Source of the DNA: Intrasporangium_A sp039812505 | Lineage (GTDB): Bacteria; Actinomycetota; Actinomycetes; Actinomycetales; Dermatophilaceae | DNA length: 10,103 bases | NCBI RefSeq assembly: GCF_039812505.1 | Contig: NZ_JBDIAQ010000130.1 | Coordinates: forward strand, 1 to 10,103 | Direction of reading: 5' to 3' | In this document: positions 1 to 5,345 of the stretch, piece by piece | Position numbering within the stretch: the stretch's first letter is position 1 | Layout of the letters: every line of letters begins with the position of its first letter | The notes under the pieces: generated by a model | Databases searched by the model: none | The model's input: only the letters and a program-made list of their open reading frames with translations | What the model was told of the DNA's origin: nothing | Program-made: the position numbers and the translations under genes

Positions 1-1
1 C

Positions 2-55
2 TACGGCGGCCCGCCGCTCGTGCGCGCGATCAACCGTGCGGTCGTCGGCCACTGA
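2..55 (+). CDS. C-terminal tail of an unidentified protein (partial)
   Basis: The window opens inside a reading frame that ends in TGA and reads YGGPPLVRAINRAVVGH before the stop. Codons are mostly G/C-ending, as in the real genes here, and the stop is followed directly by non-coding-looking repeat DNA, which fits a gene end. Seventeen residues are too few to name a family, and I do not recognise it. It would run convergently toward paaK, with the 52-bp array between the two. It could instead be a chance open frame, since stops are rare in DNA this GC-rich. Confidence 0.45.
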   Translation, partial: YGGPPLVRAINRAVVGH

Positions 56-62
56 TCCTCGC

Positions 63-78
63 CGGTCGGTCGGTCGGT
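63..78. repeat. (CGGT)4 simple repeat
   Basis: Four perfect CGGT tetranucleotides lie 7 bp after the stop of the upstream partial gene and about 25 bp before the 52-bp array. It is non-coding as far as I can tell and may be a slippage product. No function is implied. Confidence 0.7.
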
Positions 79-103
79 GCCAGGCCGAGGTCGGGTTGTC
101 GCT

Positions 104-411
104 GCCGGCGGGCGCGGGTGGCCGTTCACTTTCCGGCCGTGGTGCGATTGTGGGTGCCGGCGGGCGCGGGTGGCCGTTCACTTTCGGGCCGTGGTGCGAT
201 TGTGGGTGCCGGGGGGCGCGGGTGGCCGTTCACTTTCGGGCCGTGGTGCGATTGTGGGTGCCGGCGGGCGCGGGTGGCCGTTCACTTTCCGGCCGTGGTG
301 CGATTGTGGGTGCCGGGGGGCGCGGGTGGCCGTTCACTTTCGGGCCGTGGTGCGATTGTGGGTGCCGGGGGGCGCGGGTGGCCGTTCACTTTCGGGCCGT
401 GGTGCGATTGT
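104..411. repeat. 52-bp tandem repeat array, six copies, between convergent genes
   Basis: Units begin at 104, 156, 208, 260, 312 and 364; the sixth diverges after about position 411. Each contains the core GGGTGGCCGTTCACTTTC followed by a GGCC block and GTGGTGCGATTGTGGGT. Copies differ at only two places: CGGCGGG versus CGGGGGG near the unit start, and TTTCCGGCC versus TTTCGGGCC in the middle. In copies 1 and 4 the arms GGCCG and CGGCC flank a 9-nt loop, giving a small hairpin; other copies keep GGCC/GGCC. The period is not a multiple of three and no start or ribosome site belongs to it, so it is probably not coding. It fills most of the gap between the upstream + gene and paaK (minus), so both genes would be read into it. 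Confidence 0.95.
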
Positions 412-499
412 TGCCGGCCGCCCCGCCAGACCCACCGGCCGCGCAGGTGCCCCGCGCCGCGCTCAGCCGTCCGACCCCGGCGAGGTGAGCGGCATACCC

Positions 500-1834
500 C
501 TAGCGCTTGGCGCGCTCGTCGACGATCCGGCGCGCCTTGCCCATCGACCGCTCGATGGCACCCGGGTCGCGCACCTCGACCCGGCAGGACGTGCCGACCC
601 GACGCTTGATGGTGCGCTCGAGCCGGTGCGCCAACGTCGCGGCGTCCGCCTCGGCCATCCGCTCGTGCGGTTCGACGAGCACGGTCAGCTCGACCATCCG
701 ACCCGGCTGGCGCAGCACGCACTGGAAGTACGGCGACAGCGCCGGCTCGGCGAGGACGTGCTCCTCGATCTGGGTCGGGAAGACGTTGACGCCCCGGATG
801 TTCATCATGTCGTCGCTGCGGCCGGTGACCTTCTCCATGCGCCGCATCGCCGGCACCGCGGTGCCGGGCAGCAGCCGGGTCAGGTCGCGCGTCCGATAGC
901 GGATCACGGGCATCGCCTGCTTGGTCAGCGAGGTGAAGACGAGCTCGCCGACCTCGCCGTCGGCGACCGGCTCCTGGGTCACCGGGTCGATCACCTCGGG
1001 GTAGAAGTGGTCCTCCCAGATGTGCAGCCCGTCCTTCGTCTCGGCCGACTCCTGCCCGACGCCCGGCCCCATCACCTCGGACAGGCCGTAGATGTCGACC
1101 GCGTCCATGCCGGTGCGCCCCTCGATCTCGGCTCGCATCGACTCCGTCCACGGCTCGGCGCCGAAGATCCCCACGCGCAGCGAGGTGTCGTGCGGGTCGA
1201 GCCCGAGCCGCTCCATCTCGTCGAGCAGCGACAGGAAGTACGACGGCGTCAGCATGATGACCGTCGGCCCGAAGTCGCGGATGAGCTGGACCTGCCGGTC
1301 GGTCATCCCGCCGCTGACCGGCACCACCGTGCAGCCGAGCCGTTCGGCGCCGTAGTGGGCGCCCAGCCCGCCGGTGAACAGCCCGTAGCCGTAGGCCACG
1401 TGCACGATGTCGCCCGGGCCGCCGCCGGCGAAGCGGATCGAGCGGGCCATCAGGTCGGCCCACGTGTCGATGTCGTCCCTGGTGTAGCCGACGACGGTGG
1501 GCCGGCCCGTGGTGCCGGAGCTCGCGTGGATGCGGATGACCTGCTCGCGCGGTACGGCGAACATCCCGAACGGGTAGTTCTCGCGCAGCTCGGCCTTGCC
1601 GGTCAGCGGCAGCCGGGCGACGTCGTCGAGCGTGCGGATGTCGTCGGGGTGGACGCCCTTGGCCTCGAAGGCCTTCCGGTAGTGCGGCACGTGCTCGTAT
1701 GCCGCTCGCAGCGTCACGCGCAGCCGCTCGGTCTGCAGGTGGCGCAGCTCGTCGAGCGACATCGTCGGGATCAGGGTGTCGTCGCCTGCGGTGGGTCGCG
1801 TGCTGCGGTCGGTGTCTTGGGACGTCGTCGTCAT
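500..1834 (-). CDS. paaK: Phenylacetate-CoA ligase PaaK
   Basis: This 444-aa AMP-forming ligase of the ANL superfamily would convert phenylacetate, ATP and CoA to phenylacetyl-CoA, the cytosolic entry step of the aerobic paa pathway. Visible motifs are the phosphate-binding loop SSGTTGRP (residues 105-112), the DIYGLSE motif, YRTRD, the GRSDDMMNIRGVNVFP hinge region, and the C-terminal catalytic lysine K433 in SMGKARR. Length fits the family's usual 430-440 aa. I chose ATG 1834 because a -10-like CAGAAT lies 7 nt upstream, matching the arrangement at paaH. ATG 1843, three codons earlier, with GGGGA 4 nt before it, is the alternative. The gene starts 23 bp after the ABC ATPase stop on the same strand and may be co-transcribed, separately started, or both. 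The family assignment is firm; aryl substrates close to phenylacetate cannot be excluded. Confidence 0.95.
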   Translation of the reverse strand: MTTTSQDTDRSTRPTAGDDTLIPTMSLDELRHLQTERLRVTLRAAYEHVPHYRKAFEAKGVHPDDIRTLDDVARLPLTGKAELRENYPFGMFAVPREQVIRIHASSGTTGRPTVVGYTRDDIDTWADLMARSIRFAGGGPGDIVHVAYGYGLFTGGLGAHYGAERLGCTVVPVSGGMTDRQVQLIRDFGPTVIMLTPSYFLSLLDEMERLGLDPHDTSLRVGIFGAEPWTESMRAEIEGRTGMDAVDIYGLSEVMGPGVGQESAETKDGLHIWEDHFYPEVIDPVTQEPVADGEVGELVFTSLTKQAMPVIRYRTRDLTRLLPGTAVPAMRRMEKVTGRSDDMMNIRGVNVFPTQIEEHVLAEPALSPYFQCVLRQPGRMVELTVLVEPHERMAEADAATLAHRLERTIKRRVGTSCRVEVRDPGAIERSMGKARRIVDERAKR

Positions 1835-1841
1835 GAGCCCC

Positions 1842-1847
1842 ATTCTG
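1842..1847 (-). promoter_or_regulatory. -10-like hexamer CAGAAT before paaK
   Basis: CAGAAT sits 7 nt before ATG 1834 in the 23-bp gap between the ABC ATPase stop and paaK. The spacing would place transcription initiation at or next to the start codon, a leaderless arrangement common in actinobacteria. There is no convincing -35 hexamer, and the upstream region lies inside the ATPase gene. It overlaps the alternative start ATG 1843. Confidence 0.35.
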
Positions 1848-1857
1848 TCCCCGTGGG

Positions 1858-2739
1858 TCACGCGGGCGGGGGCTCGCCTGCGGCCGAGCCGGTCGGCGAC
1901 CCGTGCTCGGCGGTCGCGCCCCGCTCCTCCGCGTTGCGCATCCGGCGCAGGAAGGTCCGGGTGCGTTCGTTCCTCGGGTTGCCGAGGACCTCGTCCGGTG
2001 GCCCCTCCTCGCACACCACCCCGGCGTCCATGAAGACGACGTGGTCGGCGACGTCGCGCGCGAACTCCATCTCGTGGGTGACCACGATCATCGTCATCCC
2101 GGTGTCGGCGAGCTGGCGCATGACCCGCAGCACCTCGCCGACGAGCTCGGGGTCGAGCGCCGAGGTCGGCTCGTCGAAGAGCATGAGCTTCGGGTCCATC
2201 GCCAGCGCCCGGGCGATCGCGACCCGCTGCTGCTGACCACCCGACAGCGCGCCGGGGTAGGCGGCCGACTTGTCGGCCAGACCGACCGACGCGAGCAGCT
2301 CGAGGGCCCGGCGCTTCGCCTCCGCCTTCGGCATCCGCTTGACCTGGGTCGGCGCCTCGATGACGTTCTCCAGGGCGGTCTTGTGCGGGAAGAGGTTGAA
2401 CCGCTGGAAGACCATCCCGATCTCGCGACGCTGGGCCGCGATCTGCTTGTCGCCGAGGTGGTGCAGCTGGCCGCCCGCGTCCTCGCGGTAGCCCATCAGG
2501 TCGCCGTCGACCCAGATGCGCCCGCCGTCGATGGACTCGAGCAGGTTGATGCACCGCAGGAAGGTCGTCTTGCCCGACCCGGAGGGCCCGAGCAGACAGA
2601 CCACCTCGCCGCGGTGCACGGTCAGGTCGATGCCCTTGAGCACCTCGTTGCCGTGGAAGGCCTTGGTGATGTTGACCGCCCGGACGAGCACGTCGCCGGT
2701 GACCCGGCTCGCCCGGGGTGCTGCCGCAGCCTGCGCCAT
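1858..2739 (-). CDS. Polar amino acid-type ABC importer, ATP-binding subunit
   Basis: This 293-aa cytoplasmic ATPase would energise the permease encoded immediately upstream. Visible motifs are Walker A GPSGSGKTT (residues 51-59), Q-loop Q112 in MVFQRFNLFPH, signature LSGGQQQR (165-172), Walker B LMLFDE (185-190) and H-loop H222. The NLFPHKTALENV stretch is typical of the GlnQ/GltL/HisP family. About 35 C-terminal residues after the ABC domain are Gly/Ala/Pro/Glu-rich and look disordered. The start is well set: GGAGG (2746-2750) lies 6 nt before ATG 2739, and this ATG shares its A with the permease stop (TGATG), so translation is probably coupled. The substrate cannot be read from this subunit. 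Confidence 0.95.
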   Translation of the reverse strand: MAQAAAAPRASRVTGDVLVRAVNITKAFHGNEVLKGIDLTVHRGEVVCLLGPSGSGKTTFLRCINLLESIDGGRIWVDGDLMGYREDAGGQLHHLGDKQIAAQRREIGMVFQRFNLFPHKTALENVIEAPTQVKRMPKAEAKRRALELLASVGLADKSAAYPGALSGGQQQRVAIARALAMDPKLMLFDEPTSALDPELVGEVLRVMRQLADTGMTMIVVTHEMEFARDVADHVVFMDAGVVCEEGPPDEVLGNPRNERTRTFLRRMRNAEERGATAEHGSPTGSAAGEPPPA

Positions 2740-3719
2740 CACACGCCTCCCGTCCCGGCCGGCCCGACGACCGGCTCCTGTGCCTTCTTGGCGGCCCGCC
2801 TGGTCTCGCCGAAGCCGCGCCCGAAGTACCGCTCGAGGTAGAACTGGCCGACCATGAGGACCGAGCAGACGATGAGGTACCAGGCGACCACGGCGACGTA
2901 CGACGCCATGATCTCGAGGGTGCGGGTGCCGATGATGCGGACCTGGTAGTAGAGCTCGGTGATGACCGGGATGGCGATCAGCAGCGAGGTGTCCTTGACC
3001 ATCGCGATCGTCTCGTTGCCGGTCGGCGGCACGATGACCCGCATCGCCTGGGGCAGCACGATCCGGGCCATCGTCCTGCCGTTGCTCATCCCGAGCGCCT
3101 GCGCCGCCTCGGTCTGGCCCTTGTCGACCGAGATGATCCCGGCCCGGGCGATCTCGGCCATGTAGGCGGCCTCGGACATGCCGAGGCCGATGATGCCGGC
3201 GAACAGGGTGCTGGAGAACTCGGTGAGGCTCAGGTGGAAGAAGGTGAAGTCGGTCGACAGCCCGAGCGCCCCGCTGATCTGCTGGCCGAACGGCAGCCCG
3301 AAGTCGAGCCCGTCGTACAGGAACGGGATGCCGACCCCGATCATCCCGAGCAGCACGATGCGGGGGATGCCGCGGAAGAACCACGTGTAGACCGACGCGA
3401 CACGGCGCAGCACGGGGTTGGTCGACAGCCGCATCACCGCGAGCAGGATGCCGCCGACGACGCCGATGACCATCGCGCCGATCGTGCCGACGATGGTGCC
3501 CTTGACCAGCCCGTCGAGGACGGGCTGCTGGATCATGATCTGCACGGCGACGGGGAAGTTCCAGCGCTGGTTGGTCACGAAGGAGCTGATCATCATCGCG
3601 ACGAGGATCGCGATGACGACCAGGGCCACCCACCGCCACGGGTGGGACACCGGCCGGGCGTGGATCACGCCCGGCCGGTCCCCCCCGGGAGCCCGGGGGG
3701 AGTCTGCTGCGGTGCTCAT
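2739..3719 (-). CDS. Polar amino acid-type ABC importer, permease subunit
   Basis: This 326-aa inner-membrane permease has a hydrophilic N-terminus (residues 1-27), a first membrane helix near 29-48, a second at about 68-95, and further helices at about 120-136, 168-182, 245-258 and 271-292. The ATPase-contacting EAA loop runs from about E183 to G210 (EAAYMAEIARAG...GQTEAAQALG) and leads into VLPQAMRVIVPP. This is the HisM/GlnP-like family; a single permease implies a homodimer. The start ATG 3719 is 11 bp after the lipoprotein stop and lacks a clear ribosome site. GTG 3650 is a possible later start, but the HARPVSHPWRW region before helix 1 looks native. Three inverted repeats in the first 31 codons are listed separately. 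Confidence 0.95.
   Translation of the reverse strand: MSTAADSPRAPGGDRPGVIHARPVSHPWRWVALVVIAILVAMMISSFVTNQRWNFPVAVQIMIQQPVLDGLVKGTIVGTIGAMVIGVVGGILLAVMRLSTNPVLRRVASVYTWFFRGIPRIVLLGMIGVGIPFLYDGLDFGLPFGQQISGALGLSTDFTFFHLSLTEFSSTLFAGIIGLGMSEAAYMAEIARAGIISVDKGQTEAAQALGMSNGRTMARIVLPQAMRVIVPPTGNETIAMVKDTSLLIAIPVITELYYQVRIIGTRTLEIMASYVAVVAWYLIVCSVLMVGQFYLERYFGRGFGETRRAAKKAQEPVVGPAGTGGV
3629..3646 (-). other. Inverted repeat, 6-bp arms, in early permease codons (hairpin C)
   Basis: Arms CCCACC (3629-3634) and GGTGGG (3641-3646) enclose a 6-nt loop. Alone this is expected by chance in DNA this GC-rich. It is noted because it directly follows two stronger hairpins and falls at the start of the segment encoding the first membrane helix. 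Confidence 0.4.
3649..3679 (-). promoter_or_regulatory. Perfect 14-bp inverted repeat with 3-nt loop in the permease gene (hairpin B)
   Basis: On the + strand the arms are ACCGGCCGGGCGTG (3649-3662) and CACGCCCGGCCGGT (3666-3679) around GAT, with no mismatch. In the minus strand mRNA it would form a very stable triloop hairpin over permease codons 14-24, about 50 nt after the lipoprotein stop. There is no U-run after it, so it is not a canonical intrinsic terminator. Likely roles are 3' stabilisation of the lipoprotein message, partial attenuation, or a translational brake on the permease. The structure is plain; the role is inference. Confidence 0.7.
3681..3700 (-). other. Perfect 9-bp inverted repeat with 2-nt spacer in the permease gene (hairpin A)
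   Basis: CCCCCCGGG (3681-3689) and CCCGGGGGG (3692-3700) form an uninterrupted palindrome around AG. It sits one base from hairpin B, at nucleotides 20-39 of the permease message. It may act with hairpin B on early permease translation or on read-through from the lipoprotein gene. Confidence 0.55.
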
Positions 3720-3730
3720 GGCCGGCCGCG

Positions 3731-4648
3731 TCAGGAGAGCGACGGGTTCAGCGCGAAGTCGGTGATGGCGCCGGACTCGACGCCCCACTCGGTCAGGACG
3801 GCCTTGTAGCTGCCGTCGGCCTCGGCGGCCTTGAGGGCGTCGACGAGCGCGTTGCCGAAGTCGTTCTCGGACTTGGGCAGCACGTAGCCGTAGGGGGCGG
3901 AGTCGTAGATGTCACCGAGCTTCTCGAGCTTTCCCGCGAACTGCTTGACCGCGTAGAGGCCGATCGGCGAGTCCGCGAGCATCGCGTCGACCTTGCCGCT
4001 GACGACGTCGGCGGTGACCTCGTCCTGGCCGTCGTGCGGCAGGATGTTGACGGCCGGCTTGCCGGCGGTCACGCACTTCTTGCTGCGCGCGGTGATGTCG
4101 TCGAACTGGGTCGTGCCGCTCTGGACGCCGATGTTCTTGCCGCACGGGTCGTCGATGGAGACCTTGCCCGGGTTGCCCGGCTTGGTCACCCACTGCGTGC
4201 CGGCGCTGTAGTAGCTGACCATGTTGACCTTGGCCATCCGGTCCTTGGTGATCGAGAAGGACGAGACCCCGACGTCGTACTTGCCGCTGTCGACCCCGAG
4301 GATGATCGCGTCGAACTTGCTCGGCGAGTACTCGGTCTTGACCCCGAACTTGGCGGCGACGACGTCGAACAGCGCCGGGTCCCAGCCGGTGACGGTCTTG
4401 CCGTCGGCTGCCATCATCTCGTTCGGCGCGTAGGTCGGGTCGATGCCGACGACGATCTTACCGGCCGCCTTGATCTTGGCCGGCAGCTTGGCCGCCAGGG
4501 CCGCGTCGACGGTGCCGGTGGGCACCGGCGCGGCGGACGTGTTGCCTTCACCCCCTGTGCTGGGCGACAGCGAGTTGGACCCGCAGGCGGACAGCGTGAG
4601 CCCGAGGGCGACGGCGCCGGCCGCGGCAACGAGTTGGATGCGACGCAT
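3731..4648 (-). CDS. Extracellular solute-binding lipoprotein, family 3 (polar amino acid type)
   Basis: This 305-aa lipoprotein would capture the substrate outside the membrane and deliver it to the adjacent permease. It has an MRR n-region, a hydrophobic core, and lipobox LSAC with the lipid-bearing cysteine at C22. A Ser/Thr/Gly/Pro linker follows to about residue 45. The SBP_bac_3 fold starts near KIVVGIDPTYAPNEM; later conserved stretches are FDAIILGVDSGKYDVGVSSF and GVQSGTTQ. Cysteines C169 and C192 could form a disulphide. I chose ATG 4648 over the upstream ATG 4690 because AAGGA lies 7 nt before it and the lipoprotein signal begins there. It is the first gene of the importer operon. 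Ligand class is suggested by family only; glutamate, glutamine, arginine or a related compound cannot be told apart. Confidence 0.95.
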   Translation of the reverse strand: MRRIQLVAAAGAVALGLTLSACGSNSLSPSTGGEGNTSAAPVPTGTVDAALAAKLPAKIKAAGKIVVGIDPTYAPNEMMAADGKTVTGWDPALFDVVAAKFGVKTEYSPSKFDAIILGVDSGKYDVGVSSFSITKDRMAKVNMVSYYSAGTQWVTKPGNPGKVSIDDPCGKNIGVQSGTTQFDDITARSKKCVTAGKPAVNILPHDGQDEVTADVVSGKVDAMLADSPIGLYAVKQFAGKLEKLGDIYDSAPYGYVLPKSENDFGNALVDALKAAEADGSYKAVLTEWGVESGAITDFALNPSLS

Positions 4649-4805
4649 GATGAGGTCCTTCCAGATCCACAGCGGGCACGGACAGCCCACCCCCTAGCCG
4701 ATACTGCCACCGGGGGGACGGCTTGGCGGGCCTCATCGGTCACATTCGTCGCACACTTTCACCCGTGACGGGCTCGTTCGGCCCTTCGCGCCACCACAAA
4801 GATGA

Positions 4806-4820
4806 CGTATGCCGCATACG
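4806..4820. promoter_or_regulatory. Palindrome CGTATGC-C-GCATACG, possible operator
   Basis: Perfect 7-bp arms surround one central base, about 160 bp upstream of the lipoprotein start and about 50 bp downstream of the paaI stop. It is unusually A/T-containing for this DNA and includes one copy of the GTATGCCG octamer that recurs in the window. It could bind a dimeric regulator of the importer operon, or be a by-product of that octamer. No regulator gene lies nearby to pair it with. Confidence 0.35.
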
Positions 4821-4829
4821 AGCTCGGCA

Positions 4830-4856
4830 CCGGCCCGCGCACCGCATCGGGGCCGG
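4830..4856 (-). terminator. Possible weak terminator hairpin after paaI
   Basis: Arms CCGGCCC (4830-4836) and GGGCCGG (4850-4856) enclose a 13-nt loop 12 nt downstream of the paaI stop. No U-tract follows on the minus strand. Seven-bp GC arms arise by chance in this composition, so the position is the main support. Confidence 0.25.
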
Positions 4857-4868
4857 GTCGACGTCGGG

Positions 4869-5345
4869 TCAGTGCGCCTGCCGACCCAGCGACCGCGACC
4901 GGCCGCGGAACTCGGCGATGACCTGTCCGTCCGACTCGCGCCGTACCGTCACGTCGGTGATCCCGCTGCGGCCGTAAGCAGCCCGAGTCACGCCCTCGGC
5001 GACGAGGACGTCGTCGCGCCGGCCCGGCGCGGTGAAGGTGACGTCGGCGCCGGAGGCCACCGTCGTGGTCCCGCAGGTGTTGCAGACCAGGGCGAAGCAC
5101 GAGTCGGCGAGGGTGAAGATGAACCCGCCGTGGCAGATGTCGTGACCGTTGACCATGTCCGCGCGGACCGGCATGCGGACGACGGCGTGGTCCTGCTCGA
5201 GCACCTCGACGACCATGCCGAGCGTGCGGGAGGCCACGTCGTCGTCCCACATCCGTTGGGCGAAGGCGACGCCGTCGGCGGGCACCTTCGGCGGCCCAAC
5301 CTGCGACCTGCCCACGTCTGCCTTGCTCGCGTCTGCCCTGCTCAC
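4869..5345 (-). CDS. paaI: Hydroxyphenylacetyl-CoA thioesterase PaaI
   Basis: This 158-aa hotdog-fold thioesterase would hydrolyse ring-hydroxylated or otherwise dead-end phenylacetyl-CoA derivatives, returning CoA to the paa pathway. The diagnostic stretch NGHDICHGG-FIFTLADSCFA is present (N67 to A85). G73 and D81 have the same 8-residue spacing as the active-site Gly53 and Asp61 described for E. coli PaaI. A core beta-region follows (SGADVTFTAPGRRDDVLVAEG). GTG 5345 was chosen because its GTGA overlaps the paaH stop by 4 bp and GGGAG (5352-5356) lies 6 nt upstream. The first ~20 residues are then an extension over typical PaaI; a later GTG at codon 21 would remove it. Tight coupling to paaH supports the pathway role. 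Confidence 0.92.
   Translation of the reverse strand: MSRADASKADVGRSQVGPPKVPADGVAFAQRMWDDDVASRTLGMVVEVLEQDHAVVRMPVRADMVNGHDICHGGFIFTLADSCFALVCNTCGTTTVASGADVTFTAPGRRDDVLVAEGVTRAAYGRSGITDVTVRRESDGQVIAEFRGRSRSLGRQAH
5313..5342 (-). repeat. 15-bp direct repeat at the start of paaI
   Basis: Two in-frame 15-bp units with two mismatches (AGCAGGGCAGACGCG, then AGCAAGGCAGACGTG) encode SRADA and SKADV directly after the GTG start. It looks like a small local duplication in a dispensable N-terminal extension. Confidence 0.6.

Larger units (their letters stand above)
4649..4868. other. 220-bp spacer between paaI and the ABC importer operon
   Basis: No credible gene is present. On the minus strand it holds the 3' end of the paaI transcript unit and the leader of the importer operon. 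I see the 4806-4820 palindrome, the 4830-4856 inverted repeat, and widely spaced GTCAC (4739-4743) and GTGAC (4765-4769) arms. A CAGTAT hexamer occurs about 50 bp before the lipoprotein start, but without a recognisable -35, so I do not assign the promoter. Confidence 0.6.

Noticed and set aside
104..411. CRISPR array
   Set aside because: The units are contiguous and nearly identical, with no variable spacers between conserved repeats, and no cas gene is in the window.
412..499. Intrinsic terminator after paaK
   Set aside because: Several short GC inverted repeats can be drawn (for example GCCGG/CCGGC), but none has strong arms plus a U-tract. I could not choose one.
77..2236. A 719-codon + strand open frame across the 52-bp array and antisense to paaK and the ABC ATPase
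   Set aside because: It is the mirror of clearly coding minus strand genes with full family motifs. Stops are rare in GC-rich DNA, and its own product shows no family pattern.
2718..3809. A + strand frame antisense to the permease, rich in Asp/His/Arg
   Set aside because: The composition is typical of the complement of membrane-protein codons. The minus strand permease has the EAA loop and membrane helices.
4414..4743. A minus-strand 109-codon frame upstream of and overlapping the lipoprotein gene
   Set aside because: It is in a different frame from the well-supported lipoprotein, is Arg/Pro-rich, and has no family features.
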